A stretch of 64,000 bases of DNA from CAXBPY01 sp003455275 (GTDB lineage Bacteria; Bacteroidota; Bacteroidia; Chitinophagales; UBA10324), in contig CAXBPY010000005.1 of assembly GCA_963977675.1 (NCBI GenBank), positions 4,989-68,988 on the forward strand, in the 5' to 3' direction. The position numbers and the translations under genes were made by a program. Shown here piece after piece: positions 18,242 through 27,383 of this stretch. The notes beneath the pieces were generated by a model that worked only from the letters and a program-made list of their open reading frames with translations, was not told where the DNA came from and did not search any database. The first letter of the stretch is position 1, and every line of letters begins with the position of its first letter.

Positions 18242-19372
18242 ATGAAGAAATACATCTTGATTTTTTCCGTCTTGTTTCTTTCAGCAAGTGTTTCAGCGCA
18301 GCATTCATTTACAGTAACAGGTCATATTGCCGGACTTCCTTCAAACTCACAATTGATTTTTGAGAGAATGAATTACAGTTTTATAACGGGAGTTGATACC
18401 ATTATTGCTTCGCCCGATGGCGGATTTATTTTTAAAGACACTACGAGCACAGATGTTCTGTATCGACTTCGTGTTTCTGATATAATCAATATGCTGGTGG
18501 TAGCCGATGCAAAAACTGAAATTATTAAACTCGAAACCGACATAAACCGGTTACAGAATTTTGATTATACGGTTGAAGGTTCAGCGCGCACCGCACAGAT
18601 TCAAAATTTTGTTGTTTCAGCCAATCGGCAGTATCAAGCGGTTCAGAGCATAGCTGCTGAATTACAAAATCCAAATCTTCCGGATTCCATAAAGCAGATG
18701 AGGCAGATGCAATACAATATTTACAATCAGATGGCGCAACAATTTGTGATGCAGTATCTCGATACAGTTACAAATCCAATTATTGGTGCTTTTGGAGGAT
18801 TAAGTTTTCTCGATATCGGAAGCAACATTGCATTTACTACTAAGCTTGAAAAGCGATTGCTTGATACTTATAAAGACAATTTATTGGTTCGCGATTTTAT
18901 TATCCATGCTGAAGATATAAAAAAGCAAATGCAGCCGCCTGTTGCTTTTCCGGAGGGAACAACGGTACCTGATATTGTATTGAAAGACACAAGCGGGCAT
19001 GAGCTAAAACTTTCTGACTTACGCGGTAAATATGTTTTAATAGATTTCTGGGCTTCATGGTGCGGACCCTGTCGAGCTGAAAATCCAAATGTGGCAGCCG
19101 AATATCAGAAGTATAAAGACAAGGGATTTACAGTTTACAGTATCTCTCTTGACAATGACCGAACAAAATGGATCAATGCTATTAAGAAAGACAAACTCGC
19201 CTGGCCAACACATGTAAGTGAACTCAAAGGGTGGCAATCCGAAATTTGCAAACCTTGGAAAATTGGTTCTATTCCATCCAACTTCCTGATTGATAAAGAC
19301 GGAAAGGTTATCGGAACAAACCTTCGCGGAGAAGATTTGCAGAACAAACTCAAGGAAATTTTTGCTGATTGA
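18242..19372 (+). CDS. TlpA-like thioredoxin with DUF4369-type N-domain (copy 1)
   Basis: 376 residues with signal peptide KKYILIFSVLFLSASVSAQ. The N-terminal part (about 22-120; FTVTGHIAGLPSNSQLIFER) matches the DUF4369 domain found ahead of Bacteroidota thioredoxins. A helical middle precedes a TlpA/AhpC-TSA thioredoxin fold (about 245-376) with active site WASWCGPCR and the cis-Pro segment GSIPSNFLI. It should act as a periplasmic thiol reductant. It is one of two adjacent paralogues and the CxxC centre is CGPC. The next two genes follow closely in the same direction. Confidence 0.87.
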   Translation: MKKYILIFSVLFLSASVSAQHSFTVTGHIAGLPSNSQLIFERMNYSFITGVDTIIASPDGGFIFKDTTSTDVLYRLRVSDIINMLVVADAKTEIIKLETDINRLQNFDYTVEGSARTAQIQNFVVSANRQYQAVQSIAAELQNPNLPDSIKQMRQMQYNIYNQMAQQFVMQYLDTVTNPIIGAFGGLSFLDIGSNIAFTTKLEKRLLDTYKDNLLVRDFIIHAEDIKKQMQPPVAFPEGTTVPDIVLKDTSGHELKLSDLRGKYVLIDFWASWCGPCRAENPNVAAEYQKYKDKGFTVYSISLDNDRTKWINAIKKDKLAWPTHVSELKGWQSEICKPWKIGSIPSNFLIDKDGKVIGTNLRGEDLQNKLKEIFAD

Positions 19373-19396
19373 TTTTTAATATTCCTAAATGATTTT

Positions 19397-20548
19397 ATGA
19401 AATTTTTTTCTCAGCTTTTAGCAGGTGTTTTAATTCTAAATTTTTTTTCGTGTTCTGAATCACAAAAAAAATTCAGCATCAATGGAAACATTGATCATCT
19501 CGCTTCCGGAAGCCGGATTTATCTCGATGAAATGGAATACAACAAAGTGACAACACTTGATACAACCAAATCAGATGCATCAGGTAAATTCTCTTTTACT
19601 GGTTTTATTTCTCACCCGGGGTTGTATAGAGTCAGGTATGGCAATGACAATTCTATTTTCCTCGTGATGGATGAGCGCACTTCCATGGTTGAGCTGAACG
19701 GTGACACAATGAATCTTTTTCAGAAACCATATGCGATAAAAGGTTCTCCGCTCTCAGTTCAGTTCTTAAATTTTTTTTTAGAAGTAAAAAAAATTTATGA
19801 AGGCATTTCGGAAATCAATTCCAGAATGAATGACTCCACAGGATCATTAACAGATTCTGTAAAGCATAGTTTGTTGAAAGAAATGCAAATGGCAACTGAT
19901 ATGGGCAGAAAATGGCTCAACAATTATGTCGATACAACCACGAGCCCGGTGATTGCTGTTTTTGCATTAAGTAATTTCCTTAATCCTGAAATGGATAAAG
20001 TGACTTATGAAAAATTTTTGGCTAAGGCAAAATCAAAATATACGAATGTTCCAATGGCGGTTGCTTTTTGTGAAGATGTGGAACTTGCATTTAAGAAAAT
20101 GCAGCGCAAACCCGGCGAATCCTTATTTGAAAACGGTACACTGATTCCTGAAATAAATATTCCGGATGTCAATGGAAAAAATATTTCCCTGCAATCCCTA
20201 AAAGGAAAATATGTGCTTGTAGATTTTTGGGCATCCTGGTGCATGCCCTGCAGAAAAGAAAACCCGAATGTAGTAGAAGCATACAATAAGTATAAAGACA
20301 AAGGCTTTACGGTTTATTCAATTTCATTGGATGATGATATTGAAAAATGGAAGAAAGCAATAGAGCAAGACCACCTCTCATGGCCATATCATGTAAGTGA
20401 ATTGAAAGGATGGGAGAGTGAGGTTGTGCATCAATTCGGAATTGAAGGCATTCCTACAAACTACTTAATTGATAAGGAAGGTATTATCATTGCATCCAAT
20501 TTAAGAGGTAAGGAACTGGAAAATATTCTCACGCAGGTAATAAAATAA
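19397..20548 (+). CDS. TlpA-like thioredoxin lipoprotein (copy 2)
   Basis: 383 residues. The signal ends in a lipobox-like LILNFFSC (Cys19), so this copy is probably membrane-anchored, unlike copy 1. The DUF4369-like N-part (FSINGNIDHLASGSRIYLDE) and the thioredoxin domain (WASWCMPCRKENPNVV) are closely similar to copy 1 along their full length, including YKDKGFTVYSISLD and HVSELKGW. The active site is CMPC in place of CGPC, which should change the redox potential. This is a tandem duplication followed by divergence. Its stop overlaps the start of the DUF420 gene by one base. Confidence 0.86.
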   Translation: MKFFSQLLAGVLILNFFSCSESQKKFSINGNIDHLASGSRIYLDEMEYNKVTTLDTTKSDASGKFSFTGFISHPGLYRVRYGNDNSIFLVMDERTSMVELNGDTMNLFQKPYAIKGSPLSVQFLNFFLEVKKIYEGISEINSRMNDSTGSLTDSVKHSLLKEMQMATDMGRKWLNNYVDTTTSPVIAVFALSNFLNPEMDKVTYEKFLAKAKSKYTNVPMAVAFCEDVELAFKKMQRKPGESLFENGTLIPEINIPDVNGKNISLQSLKGKYVLVDFWASWCMPCRKENPNVVEAYNKYKDKGFTVYSISLDDDIEKWKKAIEQDHLSWPYHVSELKGWESEVVHQFGIEGIPTNYLIDKEGIIIASNLRGKELENILTQVIK

Positions 20549-21072
20549 TGAAGGATCGCTCGTTAAATATTTTTGTTGCAATTGTTTCAATTGCAATTCC
20601 ATTGGTTGTGATTGCACTGTTTTATCTCAAACCGCCGCAGGTTCATTTGAATTTTGATTTGAAAATTATTCCTGCGTTCAATGCATCAATCAATTTCACG
20701 GTTTCAGTTCTTCTTGTTACTGGATATATTTTTATGAAAAAGAAAATGATTCCATTTCATAAATACACCATGATCACTGCTTTCATTTTGTCCGCTTTGT
20801 TTTTAATTTCATATGTAGTCTACCACGCGCTCGCACAGGAGACAAAATTTGGCGGTGAAGGATGGATTCGTCCTGTGTATTTCACCATTCTGATTTCACA
20901 CATAATTCTTGCGGCGGCTATTGTCCCAATGATTTTGTTCACGCTCACTCGCGGACTGCAATCCCGATTTGATAAACATCGCCGTATCGCTAAGTGGACT
21001 TTTCCGCTGTGGCTTTATGTGTCTGTTACAGGTGTCATTGTTTATCTTTTGCTTGCGCCTTACTACTCATAA
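20548..21072 (+). CDS. DUF420 membrane protein
   Basis: 174 residues with five hydrophobic segments. Conserved-looking His residues occur in PFHKYTM, YHALAQ, SHIILAA and KHRRIAKWTF, a pattern typical of the DUF420 family. In many bacteria this family lies near cytochrome oxidase assembly genes (SCO, CtaG). Here it is coupled by TAATG to a thioredoxin-like lipoprotein, which may play an analogous redox role, but no oxidase gene is in the window. Its 3' end overlaps the convergent prmA by six bases. Function is not established. Confidence 0.82.
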   Translation: MKDRSLNIFVAIVSIAIPLVVIALFYLKPPQVHLNFDLKIIPAFNASINFTVSVLLVTGYIFMKKKMIPFHKYTMITAFILSALFLISYVVYHALAQETKFGGEGWIRPVYFTILISHIILAAAIVPMILFTLTRGLQSRFDKHRRIAKWTFPLWLYVSVTGVIVYLLLAPYYS

Positions 21073-21894
21073 TTTTTTTTCAAAAACAATTGCACACCAA
21101 TTGTCTTTTTCAAGCGAGGTGACCGGTGAAAGAGAATTATTCCCGGCGTGCTCAATTATCATCTCTTTATCTGACGGAAGAAATCCACTGCAAAACATTT
21201 TCCCTTCTTGTTTCAACAGTTTCTGAAGAGGCGAAAGAAATTCAAGAATTACATTGCGATTGATGTTGGCCAGTATGATATCGAATTCATTTCCGGATGA
21301 TGGAGGCTGATTAAAATATTGAGGAATGCAATTCGCACATTTATTCATTTCAAAATTTTCTATCATGTTTTCATAAGCCCACTCTTCATTATCAATGGCC
21401 AGAATTTTTTTTGCGCCGAGTTTTTCTGCCATAATGCTGAGTATTCCGGTTCCGGCACCAAAATCAAAAACATTCGCCGAAGGAAAATTGCTTTTGTATT
21501 TTAACATCAGCTGAATCATCATATGAGTAGTGGCATGATGCCCGGTCCCGAATGACATTTTCGGCTGAATGATTATTTCTATTGGAAAATTTTTTTCTGA
21601 ATTATGAAAAATTGTTCTTACTAAAACCTCATGTTCAATTTCTATCGGTGAAATTTTGCTTTCCCATTCTTCGTTCCAGTTTTTTTCATGAATAATTTCA
21701 GGGGAAGGAAAACGAATTCCTAAAGCATCGATTTGATTAATTAATTCCCGCGGAATTTTTTCTGTTTCAGGTATAAATGCTACTAACGAATTTTCTTCCT
21801 CGATAAACCCGGAAAAATTATTTTCTGAAAGCAGCGCTATCAGCATTTCACACTGAGATGGATTGCAGTTGAACTTATAAGAGTGAAAAATCAT
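21067..21894 (-). CDS. prmA: Ribosomal protein L11 methyltransferase PrmA
   Basis: 275 residues. An N-terminal substrate-recognition domain (about 1-100) is followed by a class I methyltransferase fold. The SAM-binding motif I reads VFDFGAGTGILSIMAEKLGA, preceded by the PrmA hallmark MSFGTGHHATT and followed by the motif IV segment DIILANINRNV. It trimethylates L11 at the ribosome using SAM. It is transcribed away from the T9SS phosphoesterase that precedes it, with 29 bp between them. Confidence 0.93.
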   Translation of the reverse strand: MIFHSYKFNCNPSQCEMLIALLSENNFSGFIEEENSLVAFIPETEKIPRELINQIDALGIRFPSPEIIHEKNWNEEWESKISPIEIEHEVLVRTIFHNSEKNFPIEIIIQPKMSFGTGHHATTHMMIQLMLKYKSNFPSANVFDFGAGTGILSIMAEKLGAKKILAIDNEEWAYENMIENFEMNKCANCIPQYFNQPPSSGNEFDIILANINRNVILEFLSPLQKLLKQEGKMFCSGFLPSDKEMIIEHAGNNSLSPVTSLEKDNWCAIVFEKKL

Positions 21895-21923
21895 GGACTG
21901 AAAATATTCCTTCCCGGTGATTT

Positions 21924-24900
21924 TTATTCTGCAAAAATAATTTTCCGTGTTTGTGTTTCTCCATTTACAGTTAATGCAACCAGGTAAATGCCGCTGGCAA
22001 TTTTCAAATCAGTTTTATTGATCATGAATGACCATGAACCTTCCTCTTGATAAATATCATTCTCGGTACCTTCAATTATTCTTCCGGTTACATCGAGCAA
22101 TTTCACATTCACAATTCCTTCGGTATAAAGATTATAATTTATAAAAAACACATCACTGGATGGATTTGGAGAAACAGTGAAATCAAAATTCAGATTCGAT
22201 TTCGGTTCTAGTTTAACGCTACCGGTTTTGGTTATTGTAAACTGATCAGGAATGCTTCCGTCTGAAGCAACAAACTTGCAGGTAAGAACATCGCCACTTA
22301 CATCAATCGCAATAGAGCAGGAAAAAGTATTATTTGAATAAAACATACAGGGCATGGGCCAGTCAGGTTTGGTTGTACCCGGTGTTTTTCCTCCTGTTCC
22401 GCACACAGCATAAATAGTTCCGTCATAGGGCGGAGTTTTTGTAAAAGCGTTTGTCGCCGAACTCACCTTCATTGCCGGTGTAAAAGTGTTCGCTAATCCA
22501 TAATGACCTTTTATCAGGTAACTTCTTTCATTTACATGCGAATGACCGCATAGCACAAGATCGACATGGTACTGTTCTAACAATGGATTTATTTTCTGAC
22601 GCATGTCAATTAATTCAGTTTCTGTATCGCTGTCATGGGAACCTTTTGTGTATGGAGCATGATGAAAGTATACAATTGTCCAGCGCTGTGTGTTAGCGGC
22701 TAAATCATTTTGAAGCCACAAATACATGGGGCTGGTTGAACTATTGAGAGAACCATAGCTATCGAGGGCTACGAAATGAATGTTTGCATAATTGTATGAA
22801 TAATATTTTTCAGTACCGGATGCAACACCACCGCTCTCTGCTGCTGTAGGCATATTAAATATATCAAAGTAAGGCCAGTTGGTGGTAAGGGCGGTGGAAC
22901 TCTGATAACCCACATTGTTGTAATCATGATTTCCCGGAGCAGGCATTACCGGAAAATGTTTGAACGGAGAAGAGAAATATCCGAACACATTGGTTTGATA
23001 TTGTGCATCTGTTCCGTTTTCATACGCATTGTCTCCGAGGAACAAGAATAAATTTGTATTAGTGCTTCCGGCATTAGCCAGATATGCATCGCGCACCGAA
23101 CTTTCAATTGTGGTTCCTGCACCAAAATCACCAAGCGCCCATATGCGAACTGAAGATGTAGATCCTGTAACTGGTGCAGTGAAAAAATAATTTTCAGCAT
23201 CACCTTGCAACACCGTGTTACTGTTGCCAATTTGATAATAATATTTTGCTCCCGGATTCAGATTGCTGAGCTGTACAGTATGCTCTGTTGTGATAGTTGG
23301 ATTTACAATAGACAATGGATAATTTCCGAGTGCACTTCCATAAGACACCTTGCTATCCGTTGCAATATCAGTTCTCCATTTGATTACAATTCCTGAAGAA
23401 GTAACTGAATTGAGATAAGCGCCACGAATAATTAAAGCCGGAGAAGCTGTTGTCGTAAAATTGGAAGTGGAGGAAAACGCTGTATTACCGGAAGGGCAAA
23501 CTGTTTGCACCTGAAATTGATATTGTGTAGAAGATTTTAAGTTTGAAACTGTAACAGAATTTACTGATGAGGAAATGGTGTTCCAGTTAATAGCGCCTGA
23601 TTCTTTATATTGAATATTATAAGTTATTGCTCCCGGAACAGAGTTCCACCAAAGAGTTTCAGAAGAAGAAGAAACTGACGAGGCTGTTAAAGTTGCGGGA
23701 GATGTACACAATAAACCAATATTGAACGGAGCGCCGCTGTTCCAGTTCCAGTTACTTCCCACTATCGACCCGGTTGCTGAAATGCCAACATTCGATACAG
23801 AAGTTCCACAGTTGTCATTCATTCCCCAGCGGGCGATCAAGCCAGCCGGCGCCGAAGTGATTTGTGCATTGATGTTGTTTTGTATTTCAGCTGGCGTGCG
23901 GGCATAATTCCAGATGCGTGCTTCATCAATTCTTCCTTTGAAATATCCGGCCGCAGTTCCTGCAGAGTTCAAAGCGGTTCCAATTGCGGCATGCTCAATA
24001 CTTGAGGATTGTGGCGCACTGTTTACAGCAAGAGTTGTTTCAAGATTGCCATTAAGATAAATTTTCCAATTGGCTCCATCATAAGAAACAGCAACATGGT
24101 ACCATACATTGGATTGAATGGCAGTTACTCCAGCAACAGGATGATTGGTTCCCGGCGAAGCTTGGCCGGTACCTTCCTCAAAATCTGCTACTATTTTATT
24201 GTCTGTTGACCTCAACCCAAGAAAATAATTTACATCCTTGGTTGTTCCATCCGTTCCATCACCTCTTCCTTTAGTAATGATTGGAACAGCAGTGACTCCC
24301 CCGGTTCCGGTAGTTGTAGTGGTGCCGGTTCCTTCTCTGATAAACCAACACTCAAGTGTAAATTGCGATGAATTTAGTGAGGCATTATTTCCGAAAGTGA
24401 TATAAGAATTTGTTCCTGTGAATTGTACAGATGAATTCGCAGTAAGGGGTGTAAATGTTGTTCCTGCAACCCACAACGGTGTATTTATCAAGGTTCCGTT
24501 AACAATAGTTCCTGCGGAACCTGAATTGGTTGCAACTGTTCCTGAAGTAGAATTTAAACCATAGCGTCCGATCAATCCGGCTGCGCTGGAAATTTGTAAC
24601 GCAAGATTGTTTTGAATTTCTGACTGGCTTCTGGCGTAATTCCATATTCTGACTTCATCCATTTTTCCATTAAAGTAACCAGATGGTGTTCCGCTTGAAT
24701 TCAGTGCAGAAGCAATTGAAGCATGCTGGATACTTAATGATTGCGGCAGGCGATTAACTGTAAGTGATGACTCAAGATTTCCGTTGAGATAAATTTTCCA
24801 GATGGATCCATCATATGTAGCCGCAGCATGATACCAAACATTATTGCACAGAGCAGTAACTCCGTAAACCGGATGGTTTAGTCCGGGGCTTGGCTGTCCG

Positions 24901-25235
24901 GTTCCTTCTTCAAAGTCTGCACACAATACATTGTTCGATGAATTGATGCCAAGGAAATAATTCATATCCAAATTACTTCCATCTGATTCGCCCCTACCTT
25001 TTGCAATCAATGGAATTCCGCTGGTGATTCCCCCGGAGCCGGTGCTCGCACCAGTTCCATTTCCGGCTATATAAAACCAGCATTCAAGCGTGAATGAACC
25101 GGAGCCTAATCCTGCAGCACTCCCGAATGTGACATACTGGCTACTGCCATTAAATGATAAACTCTTTTGTGAAAATGAATTGACCGCTGAGAAGAAAATT
25201 AAACCAATTGAAAGAAAGGTTTTATAAATTTTCAT
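21924..25235 (-). CDS. T9SS-exported metallophosphoesterase with two LamG domains
   Basis: 1,103 residues with signal peptide (KIYKTFLSIGLIFFSAVNSFS). Domains: two LamG/concanavalin-like modules (about 25-215 and 265-460) that are near duplicates (GYFNGKMDEVRIWNYARSQSEIQNN against GYFKGRIDEARIWNYARTPAE), a fibronectin III domain (about 515-600), a purple-acid-phosphatase-like N-domain (about 605-690), and a calcineurin-type phosphoesterase (about 695-960). Its metal motifs are LGDFGAG, LGDNAYE, GNHDYNN and GHSHVNER. The last 80 residues are a T9SS type A sorting domain (FTVSPNPSSD). It likely releases phosphate from external phosphoesters; LamG modules may bind glycans. It interrupts the housekeeping genes prmA and tpiA. 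Confidence 0.9.
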   Translation of the reverse strand: MKIYKTFLSIGLIFFSAVNSFSQKSLSFNGSSQYVTFGSAAGLGSGSFTLECWFYIAGNGTGASTGSGGITSGIPLIAKGRGESDGSNLDMNYFLGINSSNNVLCADFEEGTGQPSPGLNHPVYGVTALCNNVWYHAAATYDGSIWKIYLNGNLESSLTVNRLPQSLSIQHASIASALNSSGTPSGYFNGKMDEVRIWNYARSQSEIQNNLALQISSAAGLIGRYGLNSTSGTVATNSGSAGTIVNGTLINTPLWVAGTTFTPLTANSSVQFTGTNSYITFGNNASLNSSQFTLECWFIREGTGTTTTTGTGGVTAVPIITKGRGDGTDGTTKDVNYFLGLRSTDNKIVADFEEGTGQASPGTNHPVAGVTAIQSNVWYHVAVSYDGANWKIYLNGNLETTLAVNSAPQSSSIEHAAIGTALNSAGTAAGYFKGRIDEARIWNYARTPAEIQNNINAQITSAPAGLIARWGMNDNCGTSVSNVGISATGSIVGSNWNWNSGAPFNIGLLCTSPATLTASSVSSSSETLWWNSVPGAITYNIQYKESGAINWNTISSSVNSVTVSNLKSSTQYQFQVQTVCPSGNTAFSSTSNFTTTASPALIIRGAYLNSVTSSGIVIKWRTDIATDSKVSYGSALGNYPLSIVNPTITTEHTVQLSNLNPGAKYYYQIGNSNTVLQGDAENYFFTAPVTGSTSSVRIWALGDFGAGTTIESSVRDAYLANAGSTNTNLFLFLGDNAYENGTDAQYQTNVFGYFSSPFKHFPVMPAPGNHDYNNVGYQSSTALTTNWPYFDIFNMPTAAESGGVASGTEKYYSYNYANIHFVALDSYGSLNSSTSPMYLWLQNDLAANTQRWTIVYFHHAPYTKGSHDSDTETELIDMRQKINPLLEQYHVDLVLCGHSHVNERSYLIKGHYGLANTFTPAMKVSSATNAFTKTPPYDGTIYAVCGTGGKTPGTTKPDWPMPCMFYSNNTFSCSIAIDVSGDVLTCKFVASDGSIPDQFTITKTGSVKLEPKSNLNFDFTVSPNPSSDVFFINYNLYTEGIVNVKLLDVTGRIIEGTENDIYQEEGSWSFMINKTDLKIASGIYLVALTVNGETQTRKIIFAE

Positions 25236-25239
25236 GCCT

Positions 25240-25281
25240 TTGAAATTTTATTTCAAGGTGAAATTTAAAAATATTTTTAAA
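25240..25281. other. Two short AT-rich palindromes ahead of the phosphoesterase gene
   Basis: TTGAAAT and ATTTCAA arms (25240-25246 and 25250-25256) flank a 3-base loop. A perfect 18-bp palindrome, TTTAAAAATATTTTTAAA, lies at 25264-25281. They could be a leader hairpin or protein site, or chance in AT-rich DNA. Confidence 0.3.
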
Positions 25282-25312
25282 GGCAAAACTGAATTTGCTA
25301 TTAGCGGTTTCT

Positions 25313-26074
25313 TCAGAAACTATTTGCAATCGCAATAAAATCCTCAGCGACTAATGCTGCACCGCCAATCAAGCCTCCATCAACATCAGGTTGCGAGAAT
25401 AACTCTTTTGCATTGGAGGGTTTGCAACTTCCGCCATAAAGAATTGAAATGTTGGTTGCTGTTTCCAAATCATACTGATGAGCAAGTGCTTTGCGTATGT
25501 GAGCATGCATCTCTTGCGCTTGTTCAGTAGTTGCAGTTTTACCTGTACCGATTGCCCAAACCGGTTCATAGGCAATTACAGTTTTTGAGATTTGTTCTTT
25601 TGAAAGATGAAACAAGCTTTCTCGAATTTGTTTGCTGATCAATTCAAGATGAGTATTGGCTTCGCGAATTTCAAGCGGCTCACCGCAGCAGAAAATTGGA
25701 ATGAGGTTGTGCTTAAGTGCGGAGTCAACTTTTTTTGCAAGCTGTTCGTGTGTTTCATTGAAATACATTCTTCGTTCACTGTGACCGATTATCACGAATG
25801 AAGCGCCGCAACTTTTAAGCATTGCACAAGATGTTTCTCCGGTGAAAGCGCCCTGTTCTTCCCAATGGCAATTTTGTCCTCCGGTATGAATGTGTTTATG
25901 CTCATCTGTGAGTTTCGATGCTTTGTGAAGATGAATAAACGGAGTACAAAAAATGATCTCTGTAGTTTTGTTTTTTTCTTTTTCAAAAAGCCTGATGCAC
26001 GATTCAATCAGGTCAATTCCCTCTTTGTAATTTTTGTGCATCTTCCAGTTGCCGGCTACAATTTTTTTTCGCAT
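25313..26074 (-). CDS. tpiA: Triosephosphate isomerase
   Basis: 253 residues, standard length. Catalytic residues are visible: Lys in GNWKMHK, His in VIIGHSERR and Glu in VIAYEPVWAIGTGKTA. The phosphate-binding end motif ILYGGSCKPSNA and GGLIGGAAL are intact. It interconverts dihydroxyacetone phosphate and glyceraldehyde 3-phosphate in the cytosol. It lies 10 bp after the alternative GlmU gene on the same strand, so the two are likely co-transcribed. Confidence 0.96.
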   Translation of the reverse strand: MRKKIVAGNWKMHKNYKEGIDLIESCIRLFEKEKNKTTEIIFCTPFIHLHKASKLTDEHKHIHTGGQNCHWEEQGAFTGETSCAMLKSCGASFVIIGHSERRMYFNETHEQLAKKVDSALKHNLIPIFCCGEPLEIREANTHLELISKQIRESLFHLSKEQISKTVIAYEPVWAIGTGKTATTEQAQEMHAHIRKALAHQYDLETATNISILYGGSCKPSNAKELFSQPDVDGGLIGGAALVAEDFIAIANSF

Positions 26075-26084
26075 AAAAAAATTT

Positions 26085-27266
26085 TTATCTGTCTTTCAGG
26101 TTATAAATGTGTGTTAGAATTTTTTTCTCTTCTTCAGTCAATTCAATTTTTCTTCTTTCCATAACCAGCTGAGCTACTTTAAGAGATTTTGCAATTGAAT
26201 AATCAGTAAACCCGTTAGCTCCGCCCCAACTAAATGACGGAATAAACTGTCGCGGAAAACCGTCTCCAAAAATATTTGAACTCACACCGACAACGGTTCC
26301 GGTGTTAAACATCGTATTGATGCCACACTTACTATGGTCGCCCATCATTAATCCGCAGAATTGCTCGCCGGTGTTTTCAAAACTTTGGGAAGCATAATTC
26401 CACTGCTTCACCATGCTGTAATCATTTTTCAAATTGCTGTTGTTGGTGTCAGCACCAAGGTTGCACCATTCGCCAATAACAGAGTTGCCGAGATAACCTT
26501 CGTGCGCTTTGTTGCTGAACCCAAAAACTACTGAGTTTGTAACCTCGCCGCCTATTTTACAATGAGCGCCAATAGTAGTGGCGCCGTAAATTTTAGCCTG
26601 CATTTTTATTTCGCTGTAATCACCGAGTGAAAATGCGCCGCGAATGGTGGCACCTTCCATCACTTCAGAATTTTTTCCCAGATATATAACTCCCTTAGAT
26701 GCATTTAAAGTTGCAAATTCCATTCTGGCTCCTTCTTCCAAAAAAATATTTTCGACTCCGATGATTTGATTGGTAGAAGAAATGGTTTGTGATTTTCTGC
26801 CGGCAGTGATCAGTTTGAAATCTTCAGCAATCGTCCAATCATTCCATTTAAATATTTGCCACTTCTGAGTGAGCAAACGATTGTTGAGTGAACTATTTTT
26901 TTTATTAAGTGAAGGAAGCTTTCCATTCGAAGAAAAATTTCTACCATCAGTTTCATCTAAACGAACTGCAATCAATTCGTCATCCGAAAAAATCGCTTCT
27001 CCTTTTTTCAGCGATGAAACTGATTTAAAAATTTCATCATCAGGAATCAAACTGCCTGAAATGAAAATATTGTCTGATGCAATTTCTGTAGGAAATTTTT
27101 CAGAAAGATAATCCTGGGTAAGTGCAGATGTTTTGGCTGAAAATCTTTTCTCCCACTTTTCCCTTATAGTCAAAATTCCAATCCGTATTTCTGAAACTGG
27201 CCGGGTAAATGTGAATGGCAATAAATTTTTTCTTGCTGTGCTGTCAAATAAAACGATAGATGCCAT
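26085..27266 (-). CDS. Bacteroidota-type GlmU-like sugar nucleotidyltransferase/acyltransferase
   Basis: 393 residues starting ASIVLFDSTARKNLLPFTFTRP, the characteristic opening of the alternative GlmU family of Bacteroidota. The N-terminal half is a divergent nucleotidyltransferase without the classical GxGTRM loop. The C-terminal half is a left-handed beta-helix of hexapeptide repeats (IYLGKNSEVMEGATIRG, KIGGEVTNSVVFGFSNKAHEGYLGNSVIGEW). In this family it is thought to make UDP-N-acetylglucosamine for envelope polymers. It lies upstream of tpiA on the same strand and is divergent from the receiver protein gene. Confidence 0.88.
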   Translation of the reverse strand: MASIVLFDSTARKNLLPFTFTRPVSEIRIGILTIREKWEKRFSAKTSALTQDYLSEKFPTEIASDNIFISGSLIPDDEIFKSVSSLKKGEAIFSDDELIAVRLDETDGRNFSSNGKLPSLNKKNSSLNNRLLTQKWQIFKWNDWTIAEDFKLITAGRKSQTISSTNQIIGVENIFLEEGARMEFATLNASKGVIYLGKNSEVMEGATIRGAFSLGDYSEIKMQAKIYGATTIGAHCKIGGEVTNSVVFGFSNKAHEGYLGNSVIGEWCNLGADTNNSNLKNDYSMVKQWNYASQSFENTGEQFCGLMMGDHSKCGINTMFNTGTVVGVSSNIFGDGFPRQFIPSFSWGGANGFTDYSIAKSLKVAQLVMERRKIELTEEEKKILTHIYNLKDR

Positions 27267-27383
27267 TCTGTGATTTTCGGCAAATGTAAAATCGCCAATG
27301 AATCAGGACAATTCGAAATCGGCTTCTTAATTTTTTTAAGAATGATTTTGAATGAACAGTTACTTTCGTAAAAATTTCTAAGT

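Noticed and set aside
27348..27368. TTG with TACTTTCG upstream of the receiver gene as a promoter
   Set aside because: The spacer is only about 10 bp, too short for the TTG-N19-20-TAnnTTTG arrangement.
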